A stretch of DNA of 64,000 nucleotides from Chaetomium olivaceum. Its lineage: Eukaryota; Ascomycota; Sordariomycetes; Sordariales; Chaetomiaceae. Within the stretch, counting starts at the first letter, position 1. Each line of letters begins with the position of its first letter. The position numbers and the translations under genes are program-made. Below are positions 21,456-34,082 of the stretch, in pieces. The notes under the pieces are model-generated. The model saw nothing but the letters and a program-made list of their open reading frames with translations, searched no databases and was not told the DNA's origin. Location of the stretch: NCBI GenBank assembly GCA_039881045.1, contig JAYWVB010000005.1, positions 744,001-808,000 on the forward strand, read 5' to 3'.

Positions 21456-22330
21456 TCAACCCGCATTTTCCCCACTCCCCTCTTCGTCCCCGTCCTCGTT
21501 AGAACCCCCCAACCCCTGCCCCTCCTCCGAAGGCAACACCCGCGGGAACCACCCAAACTCCCGAAAGTCCACCATCAGCTCTCCCAACGCCCCCGTCGTG
21601 ACAGTCACGCCCTCGGCTTCCAACGCCGCAGCCTGGTTGCGCGCCCCGGCCGGTTGGGATCTGGGTATGGCATGAGTTAGTTAGCATCCCTCCATGAACC
21701 CACGCACCCATCCACCGTGGACCTGAGCACAGCATAACTATGCAAGGAGTGTACTGCAGTGTGGGATTTGTAGGGCAGTGGAGTGTGTATGAGTAGGATG
21801 TGACGTGATACAACTGCGGAATACCTCCCTCGGACGGGACATCCTAGGGACATAGCATAACATGCAGATGAGTATGTATGTATGTATGTATGTATGTATG
21901 TATGTGTGTGTGTACATACCGCGGCGAAACAGCCCCCTTGGCGTTGATCACCCGCTGCCAGGGCACATTGTCGTGATGGAAGCGCTGTGTTGTGTCCGAC
22001 GGCAGATGTTTCAGGCAGATGCCTACTTGGCGTGGGCGCTGGGCTGTTTGTGTGTGAGTGAGTGGTTGGGAGAGTTTATTAGTGGGGATGTCTGTGGGAG
22101 GCGGTTGTGAACGAACGGATGGGTCCTTCTTGAGTTGCAAGGTCCGAGATGGATGAGGAGATGTGGGTAATCTGTGTGGTATGTAAAAGAACTGGAAATA
22201 AATGGGCGGGCTTACGGGTGCCGACCAGCTTGGCGATGTGCCCGTAGCTGGTCACTTTGCCGGGCGGGATCTCCTGCACGGCGCTGTAGACGGCGTGAAA
22301 GAAGGCTTGGGCCTCGTCGCTGCGGGGCAT
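21456..22330 (-). CDS. Alkyltransferase-like (ATL) DNA repair protein
   Basis: Three exons (22330-22216, 22043-21920, 21660-21456) give 147 aa in exact frame. The N-terminus MPRSDEAQAFFHAVYSAVQ leads into the DNA-binding winged helix EIPPGKVTSYGHIAKLVGTPQ, spliced to RPRQVGICLKHLP. The active-site region reads NVPWQRVINAKG. O6-methylguanine methyltransferases have PCHRV here, with the alkyl-accepting Cys. In this protein Trp replaces Cys, as in alkyltransferase-like proteins such as fission yeast Atl1. Those bind O6-alkylguanine, flip it and hand the lesion to nucleotide excision repair instead of removing the alkyl group. The expected SPRSQPAGARNQAAALEAEG recognition stretch follows. The C-terminus has an acidic extension beyond the usual domain (about 35 aa). 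Intron 2 holds a TATG microsatellite. Confidence 0.93.
21876..21914 (+). repeat. TATG/GT microsatellite
   Basis: About seven TATG units followed by GT repeats, within the second intron of the ATL gene, close to its 5' splice site on the minus strand. Confidence 0.9.
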
Positions 22331-23568
22331 GGTTGTGGTTGGGTTGGAGGAGAGAGTCTGTGTATAATCTTGTGTGTGTCTTGAGTGCCGTCCAACTGAA
22401 GAGGTGCTCGGCAGGAAGCAGGCCTCGGATGCACTGGCTGGGGTTAGGGTTATTAGAGAGTCGAAACTTCAACATCACTGTCACTCGTGATTCCGATAAT
22501 GTCTTCGTACGCACGGTGAGAGAAGTAGTTGGAAGTCACAGTGGGAGGGCAGGAGGGCACCAAAGTAAAGGCCAACTCAACCTTCCTCCCAAGTTCGATG
22601 TCAGATGCACCCGTCTATCACAAGAAACCATACTGAGAAACGGATCAGTACAATGTTAAAACACTTATTGGAGCCTACTACCAAGACTATCAACCGCTCG
22701 CTATGCTACCGACATCCAACGCATCAAATCCATCATCTCGTCCACTGTTCCGCAGTGCGCCGAGTCTTCTTGACGAGCCCAAAGAACTCAAAATCCCCTC
22801 AACAATTATACACAAGAACCAACCAACCACCCACATACAACGCTCCATCAAAAAAAGAAAAGGATATAACACAAACCAAGCATACCTCCTCCAACAAGCA
22901 AAAACTTAGCCTCGTGACTATCATGGCGTCCGGTCATGGCGTTCATCCCCGCATGAAGACCACTTTTGTCCCACCCGCCGCCTAATCCAACAGGGTAAAG
23001 AAAACGAGAGCAATATGAATGAAACAAAACATGAACGAGCAGCCGGTGATAAACCTACACCACAGCTGACCATTCCCCTCTTGCTTTTGGTGACCACCAC
23101 AAAACCACTGCAGCATCCAACGTGGAAATAAGAAAAGTACAGGGGTGCATGGCCCTGCAGAAGTGCAGTGACAGTCTAGGGATCCTCGTGAGAGATGCCG
23201 GCGTCGGTCATCGTTCGTATGCAGGGGCGCGAGCCGTCGATCCGCGAGTATCTTGCATGTATAGTTTTCGAGGTGGTGGTACAAAAGATCTTCCGAATCC
23301 GGTTGGGAGTTCGAGACAGTCGGGACAGAGCGGGTTGAGTCACTGAGGTAGGATACGGCGACGACGGTGAGTGCCGTTGGCGCCATGGATGGGAGGGCTG
23401 CTATGCGCTCGTCGGGCGGCATAAAGACGCTGAAACTCAAAAGACGAAATAGGGGTATCACTAGAAGGTGGTAAAAATGTGGATCCGCGGTTCGGGGGGG
23501 TTCAAGTGTGAGGGCGCGGTGCTTGAGCAAGGTGTCGGGAGGCCAGTTGGCCAAAGTGCCGTGACATA
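22331..23568. other. Intergenic region
   Basis: About 1.2 kb between the ATL start and the RasGEF stop. It holds the ATL promoter and probably the RasGEF 3' UTR. A 190-codon minus-strand ORF (23554-22982) lacks protein-like features and is probably untranslated. Confidence 0.45.
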
Positions 23569-26500
23569 TTAGACCTGTGAAGGCCCGACATTGCCCCTCA
23601 TCCAGCTAAACATGCTGCTGCCGAGCGGGGCCGAAGGGGCTTCGATGGGTGTTCGTAGTTGTTGCGCTTCCCGGGGCTCGAGGAGCAGGCTTTTTCGGTA
23701 GTGTGTAGCCTGGGCATTGGCGCCTGCCTTCTCCTTCTCGCGAACGCGCTCGACCTCCGCTGCCAACCACTGCTGTAAATCTGGCAACTCGGCAAGGCGG
23801 TAAGGGATCTGGAAGCGCTGCAGTTCGCCGATACTCTTCGCGGTACGTGTGTGTTTGTCGAAGTTGATGACGGTCAGGCCCGTGTCGCTGGTCTTCGTAG
23901 CCGGGTTGCCCACATCCACAAAGGTGAGATCCGTCAGGAACATGCCGAGGAAGGGGAGGCACGGCGGAACCTGATCGTGAAGCTGGGCTCGTAGAACCTT
24001 GAAATTTTGGTTGAAGTCGACGGTCGCTTGCAGGCCCTTCAGCATCTCCTTGCGCTTGGCGGGGACCGCATCCCACGTCATCTTCAAGCGCTTGATGCTG
24101 GTGTCGGTGAGAGCACAGGTAATTGCCATGAGGGCATCGTAGTTGTGGAGCAGTGAGCACTGGTTCGCAATCTTGATCCATTGCTTAATGACCATGGCTC
24201 GCTTCTTGACCTCTTCGAAATGCAAGATGGTGTCAACAACGAGGTTCGTCAGCCCCGTAGTGAAGACCGACATCCCCTTGACGTTCGGTGTGTCAACGCC
24301 CCCGAACTTGGTCCACCTCGAACCCAGAAGCTCCTCGGGCATGATCGAGCAAAAGAGGGACATTTGCTTCATGGTGAGTTGACGGGCGATTTCGAGGGGG
24401 TCGAAATCGAGAATGGAAGGGGAGGTGCCGCCGATCTTCCAGTTCGTCAACAAGTTGATTTGGCTCCTGCTAATGGCCGAGGCAGGAATTGGGGTATCGG
24501 CAGGAACGAGTTGAGCAAGTGAGCTGCTCGTCTTGCTCATAGAAGAAACAAGACGCGGCACCAGGGCGCCATCGATCATGGAGACCTTCTCGGCCAGATC
24601 GAAAAGGCGCTTGCCTGCGGATGGGAGTACGGCCGTCAGCCGTTGCTCGGCAAACTGCTTGATGAGCGCCAGTGCTTCTCGGTCCGTCTCGTCGCGCCAC
24701 TGCGATTCAAGCCAACCCTTGAATACATTATAAGTCCTCAGGCGGACGGGAGCGGCAATGTGTGGTGCTTCCCCGACGTAGTCGAACCGGTCAATCAGTG
24801 CCTCGGTGAGAGCGACAGGGGTGCAGAAGAGGCGGAAGGTGAGGTAAAAGGTTGATACGAAGAGGGCGTCGGGAGTCGACTCGTGTGTTGTAAGACGCTC
24901 GACCAAGGCGGGAAGCGAGCCGCCGGTTACTTGACCTTCTTTGTTGAAGATCAGTTCGTGGGCGTAAGTCTTCTCCAGCAGCCTTGATTCGGCCTCGTCG
25001 TCGTCGGTGGGCGCCAGACTCTCTGATACGCTTAGGTTCGAGAGCGAGGGCTGTGCCTTGGGTGCTTGTGAGATATCCGGCGTCGTCGCGCGGGTCGACG
25101 TCTGGGAAATGATGCTCGATTCCGAGTCCCGACTGAGATAGGTGCTACCGGAGCCGGAGCTCGTGGCAGTCATGCTCTCCGAGCGGAAAGCGTGGAACTC
25201 GGCTTCCTGTACCGCCGACGGCTCTGTGGGGCTGTAGCTTTCAGTGGGCAGCGACGTAGTCGAGATCCTCGGGAGAGGAGGAAGGTCGGGGCGGAGAGAG
25301 GTGACGGACGAGACCACGCTCGAGTTGCTACCATCAAAGAGGAACGATTGTGGCTGTGGCACAAGGAGCGACGCCGGGTGCGACATCGGTTGCTCTGGTT
25401 CAGGAGACGTGACTCGAGGGACCTCCGGGAGCGGCTTGTCGATCGAGAAGGACCGGGCGTGTGCAGCAGGCGTGGCGCTAGAGACGGAATTCGCTCTTGA
25501 GGAGACCGTGGGTGTTTCGGACACGGTTGACTCGGCGACGCTTGGGGATTCAGCGCCACTGGGCTGTTGGAATTGCTCCTCCGAAATCGAGGCCAGGTCG
25601 GACAGCCCGAAGTCGATGCCGAGGGTGCCATTGTCGAACTCGAATTCAAAGTCACCGATCCGCTCGATAACCCATCGCGTTTTCGCAACGCACTCTCCTG
25701 TGGCCTTCACACAACCTGTCGCCGCTCCCAACAATCGGACATTATCCTGCGGCACGATCACGTCCTCTTCCATCTCGGGCTCCGAATTGCTGAGGATGTC
25801 GCGCGCCGTGTGGACGAGGTCTTGGATCCGGTTGTACATGACGGTACGGGCTTGCTCGAGCGCGTCGACGCTGACCGAAGTGTGAGCGCACACCACGTCC
25901 ACCACCAAGAGCAACTCCCCGCCGGAAGTGGCGGATTGCTTTATGGCGATCGCTAAGCTAGGACGCGACTGCGACTGGAGTTGTAGGCGCCCGATGAAGG
26001 ATCCCAGATGAGAGAGAAAGGCATCGTGGCAGGTTTCGAGCCGCTCCGAAACGAGGTTCTGAGGTTGTGAGCAGGGCGAAGGGCCGGCCAAACTGACGCG
26101 ATGGGAAATGGTGGATGACAGTCGGTTTGTTTGCAGCAGGCTGTTCTGCGAGGCCCGGCGCGCATTGGTGCTTTGTTGCAGGTAGCCGGATGACAAACGG
26201 TTGGCGCATGACACCCTTTCTTGGGCCGCGTCGCCTGTAAAAGATGCCGGACCGGAATACTCGCCGCAGTCGCTAGTGCGGGCCTCTGCAGCGGCGCTGT
26301 AATCGTGTGTTGCGCTGAGCGAAGCTGGATCGGCTGGCGGCGTTAGTGGGACGAAGATTTCCTCCTGCAGCGTGGTCATCACAGTGACCGCTGGTATCCG
26401 GGATCTCCGATCATCGTCTAGAATATCCAGAAACCTCACGCCCTTGGTGATAATCCTGAAAGCCTTCAGGATCATCTCATCCACAACGTCATTGATGTCT

Positions 26501-27238
26501 TCGGTCCCAATCATCCTCTGCGCATCCTGTAACCGCCTAGCCGTCTTGACAAGCGACGACAGCTCGGACAGTAGCGACTTCCGACTCCGCCGAAGTCCCT
26601 CGTGCCTTTGGACCAAAGCGCATTCCCTTGTCAGGCACTGTGTTTGTTCCTGCGTAACATGTCAGCTCACTCGGCTCTCGGGTATTGCGATTGGTAACCA
26701 AGCCACCTACCAGTAGGTATCGAACACCGGCAATTATTCCCTTCATGAACTCTTGGTTTCCAAACATCTCACTGTCGTTCACGAGGGTGCTGCGCATCAG
26801 ATCCCAAAAGTTGAGCAGGGCCTTCAGCAGGCTCCTCATCTCCTCCGGGTCGTACGATTCGCAATAATTCGTGGGCAGCCATCCTCGCGCTCCGTTGGCC
26901 AACAGGGTACCGTCCGCCCAGCCATTGGTGTGGATGGAGTGCACAAGGACAACGTCCCCTTCGCTCAATGGCAACGTGACTGTCGAATCGCTCGTGACAT
27001 AATCGGGATGAAAAGGGTAAAAGGCCCGGAGAAAGTTGTGGAAGACGGGACTGCTGACGGGCGCGTTGCAATCCTCCTGCAGGCTATTCGGGGTCGCTGG
27101 CGGCGTCATTTGCGAGTCCGAGCACCCGTTCGTCGAGTCCACCACGTCGGATGACGACCCGTTCGGCCCGCCTCGCGTCTTCTGTATCGTCAACGGCGCC
27201 ACCTGCAGACTCGTTCGCGTTCCCTGGTTCTTCAGCAT
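23569..27238 (-). CDS. CDC25: Cdc25-type Ras guanine-nucleotide exchange factor with SH3 domain
   Basis: Two exons (27238-26711 and 26649-23569) give 1202 aa in exact frame. The join GVRYLL/EQTQCL uses gtaggt and a tacgcag acceptor. An SH3 domain spans about residues 68-128 (AFYPFHPDYV, then GWADGTLLANGARGWLPTNY). A helical region and a long Ser/Thr/Pro-rich linker (about 330-720) follow. The RasGEF N-terminal module starts near 730 with LLEKTYAHELIF. The catalytic Cdc25 domain covers about 920-1165: DPLEIARQLTMKQMSLFCSI, then NQCSLLHNYDALMAI, PCLPFLGMFLTDLTFV and INFDKHTRTAKS. Proteins of this layout load GTP onto Ras and activate cAMP/PKA or MAPK signalling in nutrient sensing and growth. 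Length and domain order match fungal Cdc25 homologues. The gene is intact, in contrast to several neighbours. The symbol is assigned by homology of architecture. Confidence 0.95.
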
Positions 27239-30200
27239 CGCGATTGCTGCCGAAAGTTCGTTTCGCCCAACATAAGTGAGAAAATCAAGCCTGCACTTGG
27301 GTCACCTGACCCAGCCGAGTGACAGGACCGGCTTTGGCTCTCCAGACTTTCCCCCCCTTGATGACCAGTCGCTTTCAATATCTGCGCCTACCAGGCGGCA
27401 ACTGTCGGGTGGTCGCAACTAGTGCTCGACCAGGTCGGATATGATATCGTTTTGGTGTTTTGTTCGATGGCGTCGATGATGTTGTCAGGACTAGAAGGAG
27501 AGAACGGGTTAGAGGCACAAGGTCACTTCGCCACAAACGCCTGGGTATTTTGAAGATGGGACGTGTGTGTGCTGAAGAATGTAGGGATGAGTTTGTGCGG
27601 GGAGGGATGCGGTAGGAGGAATGTCGCAGATGGGGTCAGAGCCATGATGCAGGAAACCTGCATGCCAGGGGAGGGCCCTGTAAACCAAGTTTCGGCGCAA
27701 CGGGCAACGACGGAGCGATCAAACCCGCAGGAGAGGAACAAGGAAGCCGAAGCATAGCAAAGCAAAACATTCTTCTTTTTCTCGTACCTTGTCTTTCCCC
27801 AACACCGGACAGTCAATACTGTGTAAGTGGCGAATCTGGGGGCTGGGAGGAGGTCAGGGAGACCTGGTGGTTTTCCGGCAGGAGGGAGCGGTGACTGAGG
27901 GAGGGGCGCCGAGGATGGAGGTAATATGCCGGGGGACAGATGTCTCGAACGAGTCAATCACCGAGCCGTTGGACCGAAAAGAGACGGTCGATGTCACAAG
28001 TCTCTTGTGTGGAGTGTAAACGAAGAGGGCGGTATAGGAAGTGGACGTCGAAAAAGTGCTTCCAGCTGTTGTCAAGCTGCCATGCTCCGCACCCGGCGAA
28101 ACTTGGTGTTGTATCCAGGGTCAATGCAGAAACAAAAACCCAGATAGGTATGTACCTATTCGTGCCCCTGTGCGACAGGATAGCCGAGCAATGATGAAAT
28201 CCCGGCAAACGGCAGGTTAGTGCTCAGCACTTCAGGTGATGAAATTGAAGGCAGATCGAGATCAGAACTCAATTCGAACTTCGAACTACATCGTAGGATG
28301 AAGAAAGAGAGGATATGGAACCCGAAAATGGGGGCTTCGCAAGGTGTGCATCTGCGGTCCCGGTATTGCTCTCGGCTCTCGATTGCGCCTGCTCCCCCGG
28401 CCAAAAAGACAAGGTCCGTCTCCACCGCTCTGCAGGACAGGGTTCGGCTGCAATAATTTTTCGCGAATTGCCCGTTGAAGGAAGCGGTTGATGTGGGTTG
28501 ATGTGGGTCCCGCGGGTGGGGTGCCGGCACCAGCCAACCGCGGCCAATCATAGCTCAAATCCAAGCTCGAGTCCCCTGACGCTCCCCGGTTCAGAGGCCC
28601 TCCCAGAGTGGGGTACAGAGCCGTCTACCAAAGACCCCCGTTACGCTCAATTAACGCCCAGTGGGGTGGGTATGTCGCAACACAGCACCTTCCATCCATC
28701 CCGCACCAAACAGAACGTGTTTTCACTGTTATTATTTTCGCATCTTGCTGTCAAGTCCGGTGGCGACTCATTTGATGGTCCGAGTTACGAGTATGGATGG
28801 CCCTTGGTCGGATTCGCACGAAACTTCGAGAACCAAGTAGCTCAAGACAACCAACACTGGCAATTGGAGAAAATGAGAGAAGTTCGAGACGATAAAAACG
28901 GTGTGGGCCTGTCTGTGCCCATCAAGGTGGCGTAACAAGGACCGGCCACCCTTGCCTGCGATTTTCAATGGGGACGGCATTTTGAAAGTGACAAGAGTGA
29001 AGGTTTGTCGACTCATCGCATCACTGGAGCAACTCGCAGCCCACGGTGCCACAGTCGATCGGAAGTCTCATAAGATATCACCCGTTCTGGCGTCTGAGCT
29101 AACCCGCCAGGGCCCAGGCGCTCTGACTCGACGATGACATCTTCCTCGGCGCCCAGAATCTCAGCTTCAACTTTCTCGGCCTCGATCCCAAAACTGGAGC
29201 GATCTGCCGCTTCTTGTTGCGTAGACAGTGTGTGCACGCAAAAGTCGACAAATCCAGAGACCATGGCTGCATGAAAATAGATGTGCAGCAGCCAGCTGCC
29301 GGCAGTCTAACTCAGCTGCAGCCTTGATGCAGGCGTCGTCCTTTCGGGTAGATGGCTGCAAACTCCCAACTTCAAATTCCACGTGGGCGGCGACCTCATC
29401 CCACGTCGGTCCAATGACTCGTTACGGGTCACCGGAAAATAACATTGCCTCTCTTGCCTCGAAACCGAAAGGCAACGCAAACTCAGACACCGACTGTGTA
29501 ATCCCATGCCCAAGTTCATAGTGTAGTGAGTTAATGGCCCGACAACAGGGACCATGTCACAGCAGTTGTGATTTGGGATACCAGCCTCACAGTCGAAAGC
29601 TTGCTGCAAGCTGCGAATGCAACAAGGGCTCGCAAGGCCATGCTGCAATTGATATCACATCCTTCGCTTACTACAGTTGGACTAGCAAGTGCCAAAGGGA
29701 ACCGCGAGCGACGATGCAACCGTCAGCACACCAAAGCAGTGGTTGCCGTCTTGGCACCGGGGAACCCTCCGCCACCAAAGCCAACCATGGGAACGCCGTC
29801 TTCGGCTCCTCGCAGGAGCTGGTGGGTGGCGACCCCACGCTGCAGCCAGACCAGATAAGGTCCCACCCGAGGACCCCCGACGCCAGTTCTCGTCGAACGG
29901 CGAACGCTGAGAGATACGGATACCCCCCGCAAGGCCAAGGTCAAACCCCCCAAGCTCCAACCGCTTGGCAGCTCCGGTGCTGCCGTCGCCGAGGGCAACT
30001 CACGATTTTTTAGGTCGTTTTTTAGTGTTGCGCAGCGTGGTATTGCGTGCTGAACGACCATCTGCCGACATTGCGAGCACCCGTCTCAATGCCGAATAAG
30101 GGGCGAGATGGGGAAGCACAACGGCGCGTCGAGTATGATACCATCTTCAGACTCGCCGACGTCGTGTTTAGGGTTGGGGATCGTGGGCTTGCGAACTCGG

Positions 30201-32545
30201 CAGAGTTTGAGACTGCCGAACGGATTCCGTAAGTATCGACGAGGAACAAACAACAGAACGTTGGAATAAGCAACGCGACCTCGGCCCTTCCTGAGTTTTC
30301 GGGGCGATGAGTCGCGGGTCAACTTGCTTGCCACACCGTGCAGGCAACTCATGTTGGTCGGTCGTCCCAGGGCTCTGGCTCCTGCTCGCGGAAGTCTTCC
30401 GAAAGACAAGTCCGCCTAGAATGTTTCGTCCAGCCGCTTAGCGGCACCCGATGCGATCCTCGAAAAATTAGCTGCGTTTTGCCTCCTCTTGCTGACTGCC
30501 CGGCGCGCAGGGGCTCGCATCTGAACCCATCCATGGCTGTTTCTTTCGTGTGTTTTCCATTTCCTCCATTGCTTCTTCGGCGTCTTTGCTCGCTCGAGCA
30601 GAACCCTTGAACCTTGCCCACCCAGTAGTCAGTCGGCGGAAGCCGCACGATGATTGGGAAGGCGACGGGAAGTTGTGGCGCGCAAAAACCATGGCGGAAT
30701 TTTAGCGTGCAGCACCTCGTGCTCGTGGCTTCATTGGTGGTGTGTTCCTCAATCGCTGCTTTTGGGACGGTACGAGGTTCATCTTCGCCATCTTTGCACA
30801 TGTTCGAGTCAATCTCGACCTCAGCAACTTGCAATTCTTCACGACAAACCCCCACAAATTTACCCAATTCCCGCGTGGGATTTCTCCTTATCCTTTTTGT
30901 GGGGGGCAACCAAGGGCAGCCATGACTGGCAACGCGTCCCGGGTGCCTCATCGGATCCTGCAGGTACGGCCCACAGTTCGACTTCGATGTGCTGCCAAGC
31001 ACTGTGGACCAATCCGAGAATGGACCCCAGGCACCTTGGCCTGCAGTGATGAAAGTGTTCTTCCCCGATCAGACACTGACAGACAGGCAATCGGGCAAGC
31101 TTTGTTTGAGGGCCAAGCATGAGTTTTATCTCGACCAAAAGCGAATCCGCTGTATTCGTATCACATCAAATTATTCGTACATCCATCATCCATCATCCAT
31201 CCATCCAATCTTACACAGTCTAATAGGCTTGGCCAAGCAAACCTTCCATCATCGAACACAGCGATCCCGAAATGACAAAATCGGGTGGCACAAGCTGTCA
31301 ATGATGCATGTTTCATCCGGTTCCTCGCCCGCCTTGAGACTTAATCTGGCTCGTCTGGCCACACAGGCACACGGGCACACCCAAATCAGCCTGATGGACG
31401 CTCAATCTGGGCGAGCCGAAAATCGGGCCTACCTGTTACCGAGAGACGGCACGCCGGGTTCGTTATTGATGGTGCTTGACAACGTCGTTACAATTACCAC
31501 CCTCTCAACTCAGGAATTTCATGAGCAGAGCAACGATCGTCATCCTCGCCGGTTCAAAATAAGGAAGTCGCCAATACGTGGTCCGCACCCGCGCAAGAGA
31601 TCAATTCGGGCGGGAAGTGCTTGTGCAGTGGAATCCAGCGCGGAACGCACCATCCGGCCTGCGCTTCCTGCTGGTGCGGTTGTCTTCCGATATCAATTGG
31701 GCAACACAATTGGACGATGACTCGAGCCGTGAGTCTGTGCTCGACTTCCGCTCTGCAGTTACGAGCTCTTGTGTCACGGCCTCGACACTCCACTCGGCAA
31801 TCGCATCACACCTTGACGACCAGAGTCCAGCTTCGGCGCGACCAATCAACGATTTTCTTCTTCCGGGATTGACGATGAGGCTCTCCTCAGCTTCCTTTGT
31901 CTTGGGGGCCGCGCGTCAGCCACTGCGATCCTCAACAGGCGTCTCAGCACGTGTGGGCTCGAGAAGTGGTCCTGATGCAACAAAAAGAAAGAAAAGCGCG
32001 AGACCCTCGCGTCAATCTCCCACCCCGCCAGTGGCAGTGGGCGGTGGGCTGGGCTGGGCTGCACGGGGGTCAATCCCAGGGTGCTCCCCTGAGAAAGACG
32101 TCCCTCGGAGGGTTAGCGTAGACGTTCCCTTCGACTGGGCTGGTCTCGCCCATCGCGAAACACATGCCGTAAAACCTCTCGTCGCCTTAACCGCCGATCA
32201 CTTGCTCTCAAAGGCATGGTGGCAAGGCAGAAGATCAACACAACACCGAGGCAGCGGATCACCACCACCCCCCCATGTGTCTCCCCTGAGATCACCAGGG
32301 TCTTGAGCTCCGCTGCACGTGGGCTCTGTCTATGGGTGAGCTTTGCCGGCTTTACCCGGCGAGCATCAATCGAAGTATTCATGAGACCGCGATATTTTTC
32401 ATTAAACCCTTTGGTGGTTGAAGAATGCCAGGTCAGGGTCCTCTCGGAGCTTTGCTTCCCACCGCCCCCCTGCGGCGAGACCCGCAGGAAGGACCCGAAA
32501 ACTCGGCGAGATCGACGCCGCTAACTCTCAAACAGCCTCCACCGC
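27239..32545. other. Long gene-poor interval
   Basis: About 5.3 kb with no gene I can support. The first 1-1.5 kb should be the RasGEF promoter and 5' UTR. Many ORFs of 60-240 codons exist on both strands (for example 31578-32306 plus and 31002-30349 minus). They overlap each other, lack domains and look like the consequence of high GC. CCATC-type short repeats occur near 31180-31210. No tRNA or 5S rRNA was recognised. Confidence 0.4.
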
Positions 32546-34082
32546 CTAGAGATTCCTCCACTCACATTCTCCATCACTGCGGGCGTACACGAAAGCGAGC
32601 TGGTCTATCTCGTCGCCCTCCTGTCCAGCAAAACCAACGATCTGCCAACCGTCAGGCGCAGAGTATGTTGCGCAATCCGCCGTCATCGTACCCGCCTTTA
32701 GCGTGCGTCCTAGCGAAGTCGCCGCTTGAATGAAGAATTGCGAGTCTTGCCGCTCTTCTCCCCACGGCACAGCTCCGCCTCCACCCAATACTCCGAAGGG
32801 CCTAATTCGAGGGTGGCCTCAGTTCCGCTGGTGCCACCATGGCGGAAGATGGTGCCGTCTCCTAACGTCAGGCCCACCCCGTCAAGCCGAGATCCGCCCC
32901 GGAACGCCAGCGTAGCAGGCTTGGGTTTGGTGATGCTTGCGAGTGCCGGTACGTCGCTGAACCAAGTGCCGAATGCGCCCCCGAAGAAGTCACTCTGACC
33001 TGCCGAAGGGACGAGCCCGAGGACCATGCAAAGTCCACAAAGACAGGGTTGTGGTCCGAGAGCACGTTTCCATCGGCCTGTAGGAATCGACCACTATCGT
33101 ATCGGAAGGTCTCCCGCCTGAAGCGTCACGAGCGGGCTCGACCGGTAGAAGACCTTATCGACTACCTCGCAAGCATTGTCGCTGGACGGGTTGCTACACA
33201 GGACCTCCTCCGTCGGGACAATGCCACCGCGTTGGAGCTCGATCCAGGGGTCTGTCATGCCGGGGCCCCCCGCATTCTCACTCGCGAGCAGTGACCGGAT
33301 CGCAGTGTCGGCCACCCGGCTATATCGGCTGTTCGTATCGCCATGGACCACGACGGCGTTGCCCTTGCTCCATTGCGAACTGTACGCGGCCACCTGGTTG
33401 ACGTTGTGCTGCCGAGCCGCGAGGTCCTCGTCCTCGCCACCGGCGTCTGTGTGCAGGTTATAGAAGTCGACATATACCGCGGTCGAGTTGTCGGCGGGGC
33501 GGTCGACAGCCGCCCGCATGAAGGTGAAGCCCTTTGGCGTCAGACAGTCGGCCCCGGAGGCGTTGGAGCATGTGTCCCACTTGACCCGCCGGAAATCGAC
33601 CCAGTCGAAGTTGGACAGGGTATTGAGGCCAGATCCGAAAGGCACCCCGCCGGACGTCGCCGTCCTGTACGGGTGGGTGTCTGTGCGGTAGATGTGGGCA
33701 TGGTAGTTGAAGTCCTATCGTGGGGCGTCAACCCTGGTGATCTGCCGCGATCTCGCGCCAGATCGGAACGGATCTGATCCCAACCGAGGAGTTGAAACGC
33801 GAACGAGCGTCCGTTGTTTCGAAGCCCAGCGGCACACACACCCGAGCGGGGATGACTTACCTCTTGCACGTGAATGACGTCGTGGCCATACTCGGCAAAC
33901 TTAGTCCCTATGGTCGCCGCGTTTGTTGCTTTATCTCCGGGCACGTCGTTGCCGTTGAAGATCGGCGGCAGGCCTGCGACGTTCATGGACAGAATACTAA
34001 ACTTGCCGGACGTCGCTGCCAGACAAGTGTCAAGCAGCAAAGCCGCAGCAAGGGCGGCGTTCACTCGTTGCGGCAGCTTCAT
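32546..34082 (-). pseudogene. Secreted EEP-family phosphodiesterase/nuclease with jacalin-like lectin domain, three frameshifts
   Basis: Exon 1 (34082-33861) encodes a signal peptide (MKLPQRVNAALAAALLLDT) and the start of an endonuclease/exonuclease/phosphatase fold (KFSILSMNVAGLPP; DVIHVQE with the metal-binding Glu). Intron 33860-33715 joins to DFNYHAHIYRTDTHPYRT. Catalytic motifs follow: VVVHGDTNSRYS, and SDHNPVFVDFAW with the catalytic His. A jacalin-type beta-prism follows (SDFFGGAFGTWFSDVP, LAFRGGSRLDGVGLTL), ending with GWQIVGFAGQEGDEIDQL. Such proteins are secreted phosphodiesterases or sphingomyelinase-like enzymes in fungi. The frame breaks three times: one extra G in a GGG run near 33116, an extra GTCAG near 33018-33028, and a missing T near 32735. 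Restoring these by eye gives continuous family-like sequence. I treat it as broken unless the assembly is wrong. Confidence 0.75.

Noticed and set aside
22982..23554. 190-codon minus-strand ORF just downstream of the RasGEF stop
   Set aside because: Position and composition fit a 3' UTR better; no domain or signal.
30349..31002. 217-codon minus-strand ORF
   Set aside because: No motifs or splice structure; composition looks random.
31578..32306. 242-codon plus-strand ORF
   Set aside because: No recognisable domain, overlaps other ORFs on both strands, and no fungal start context; consistent with GC bias.
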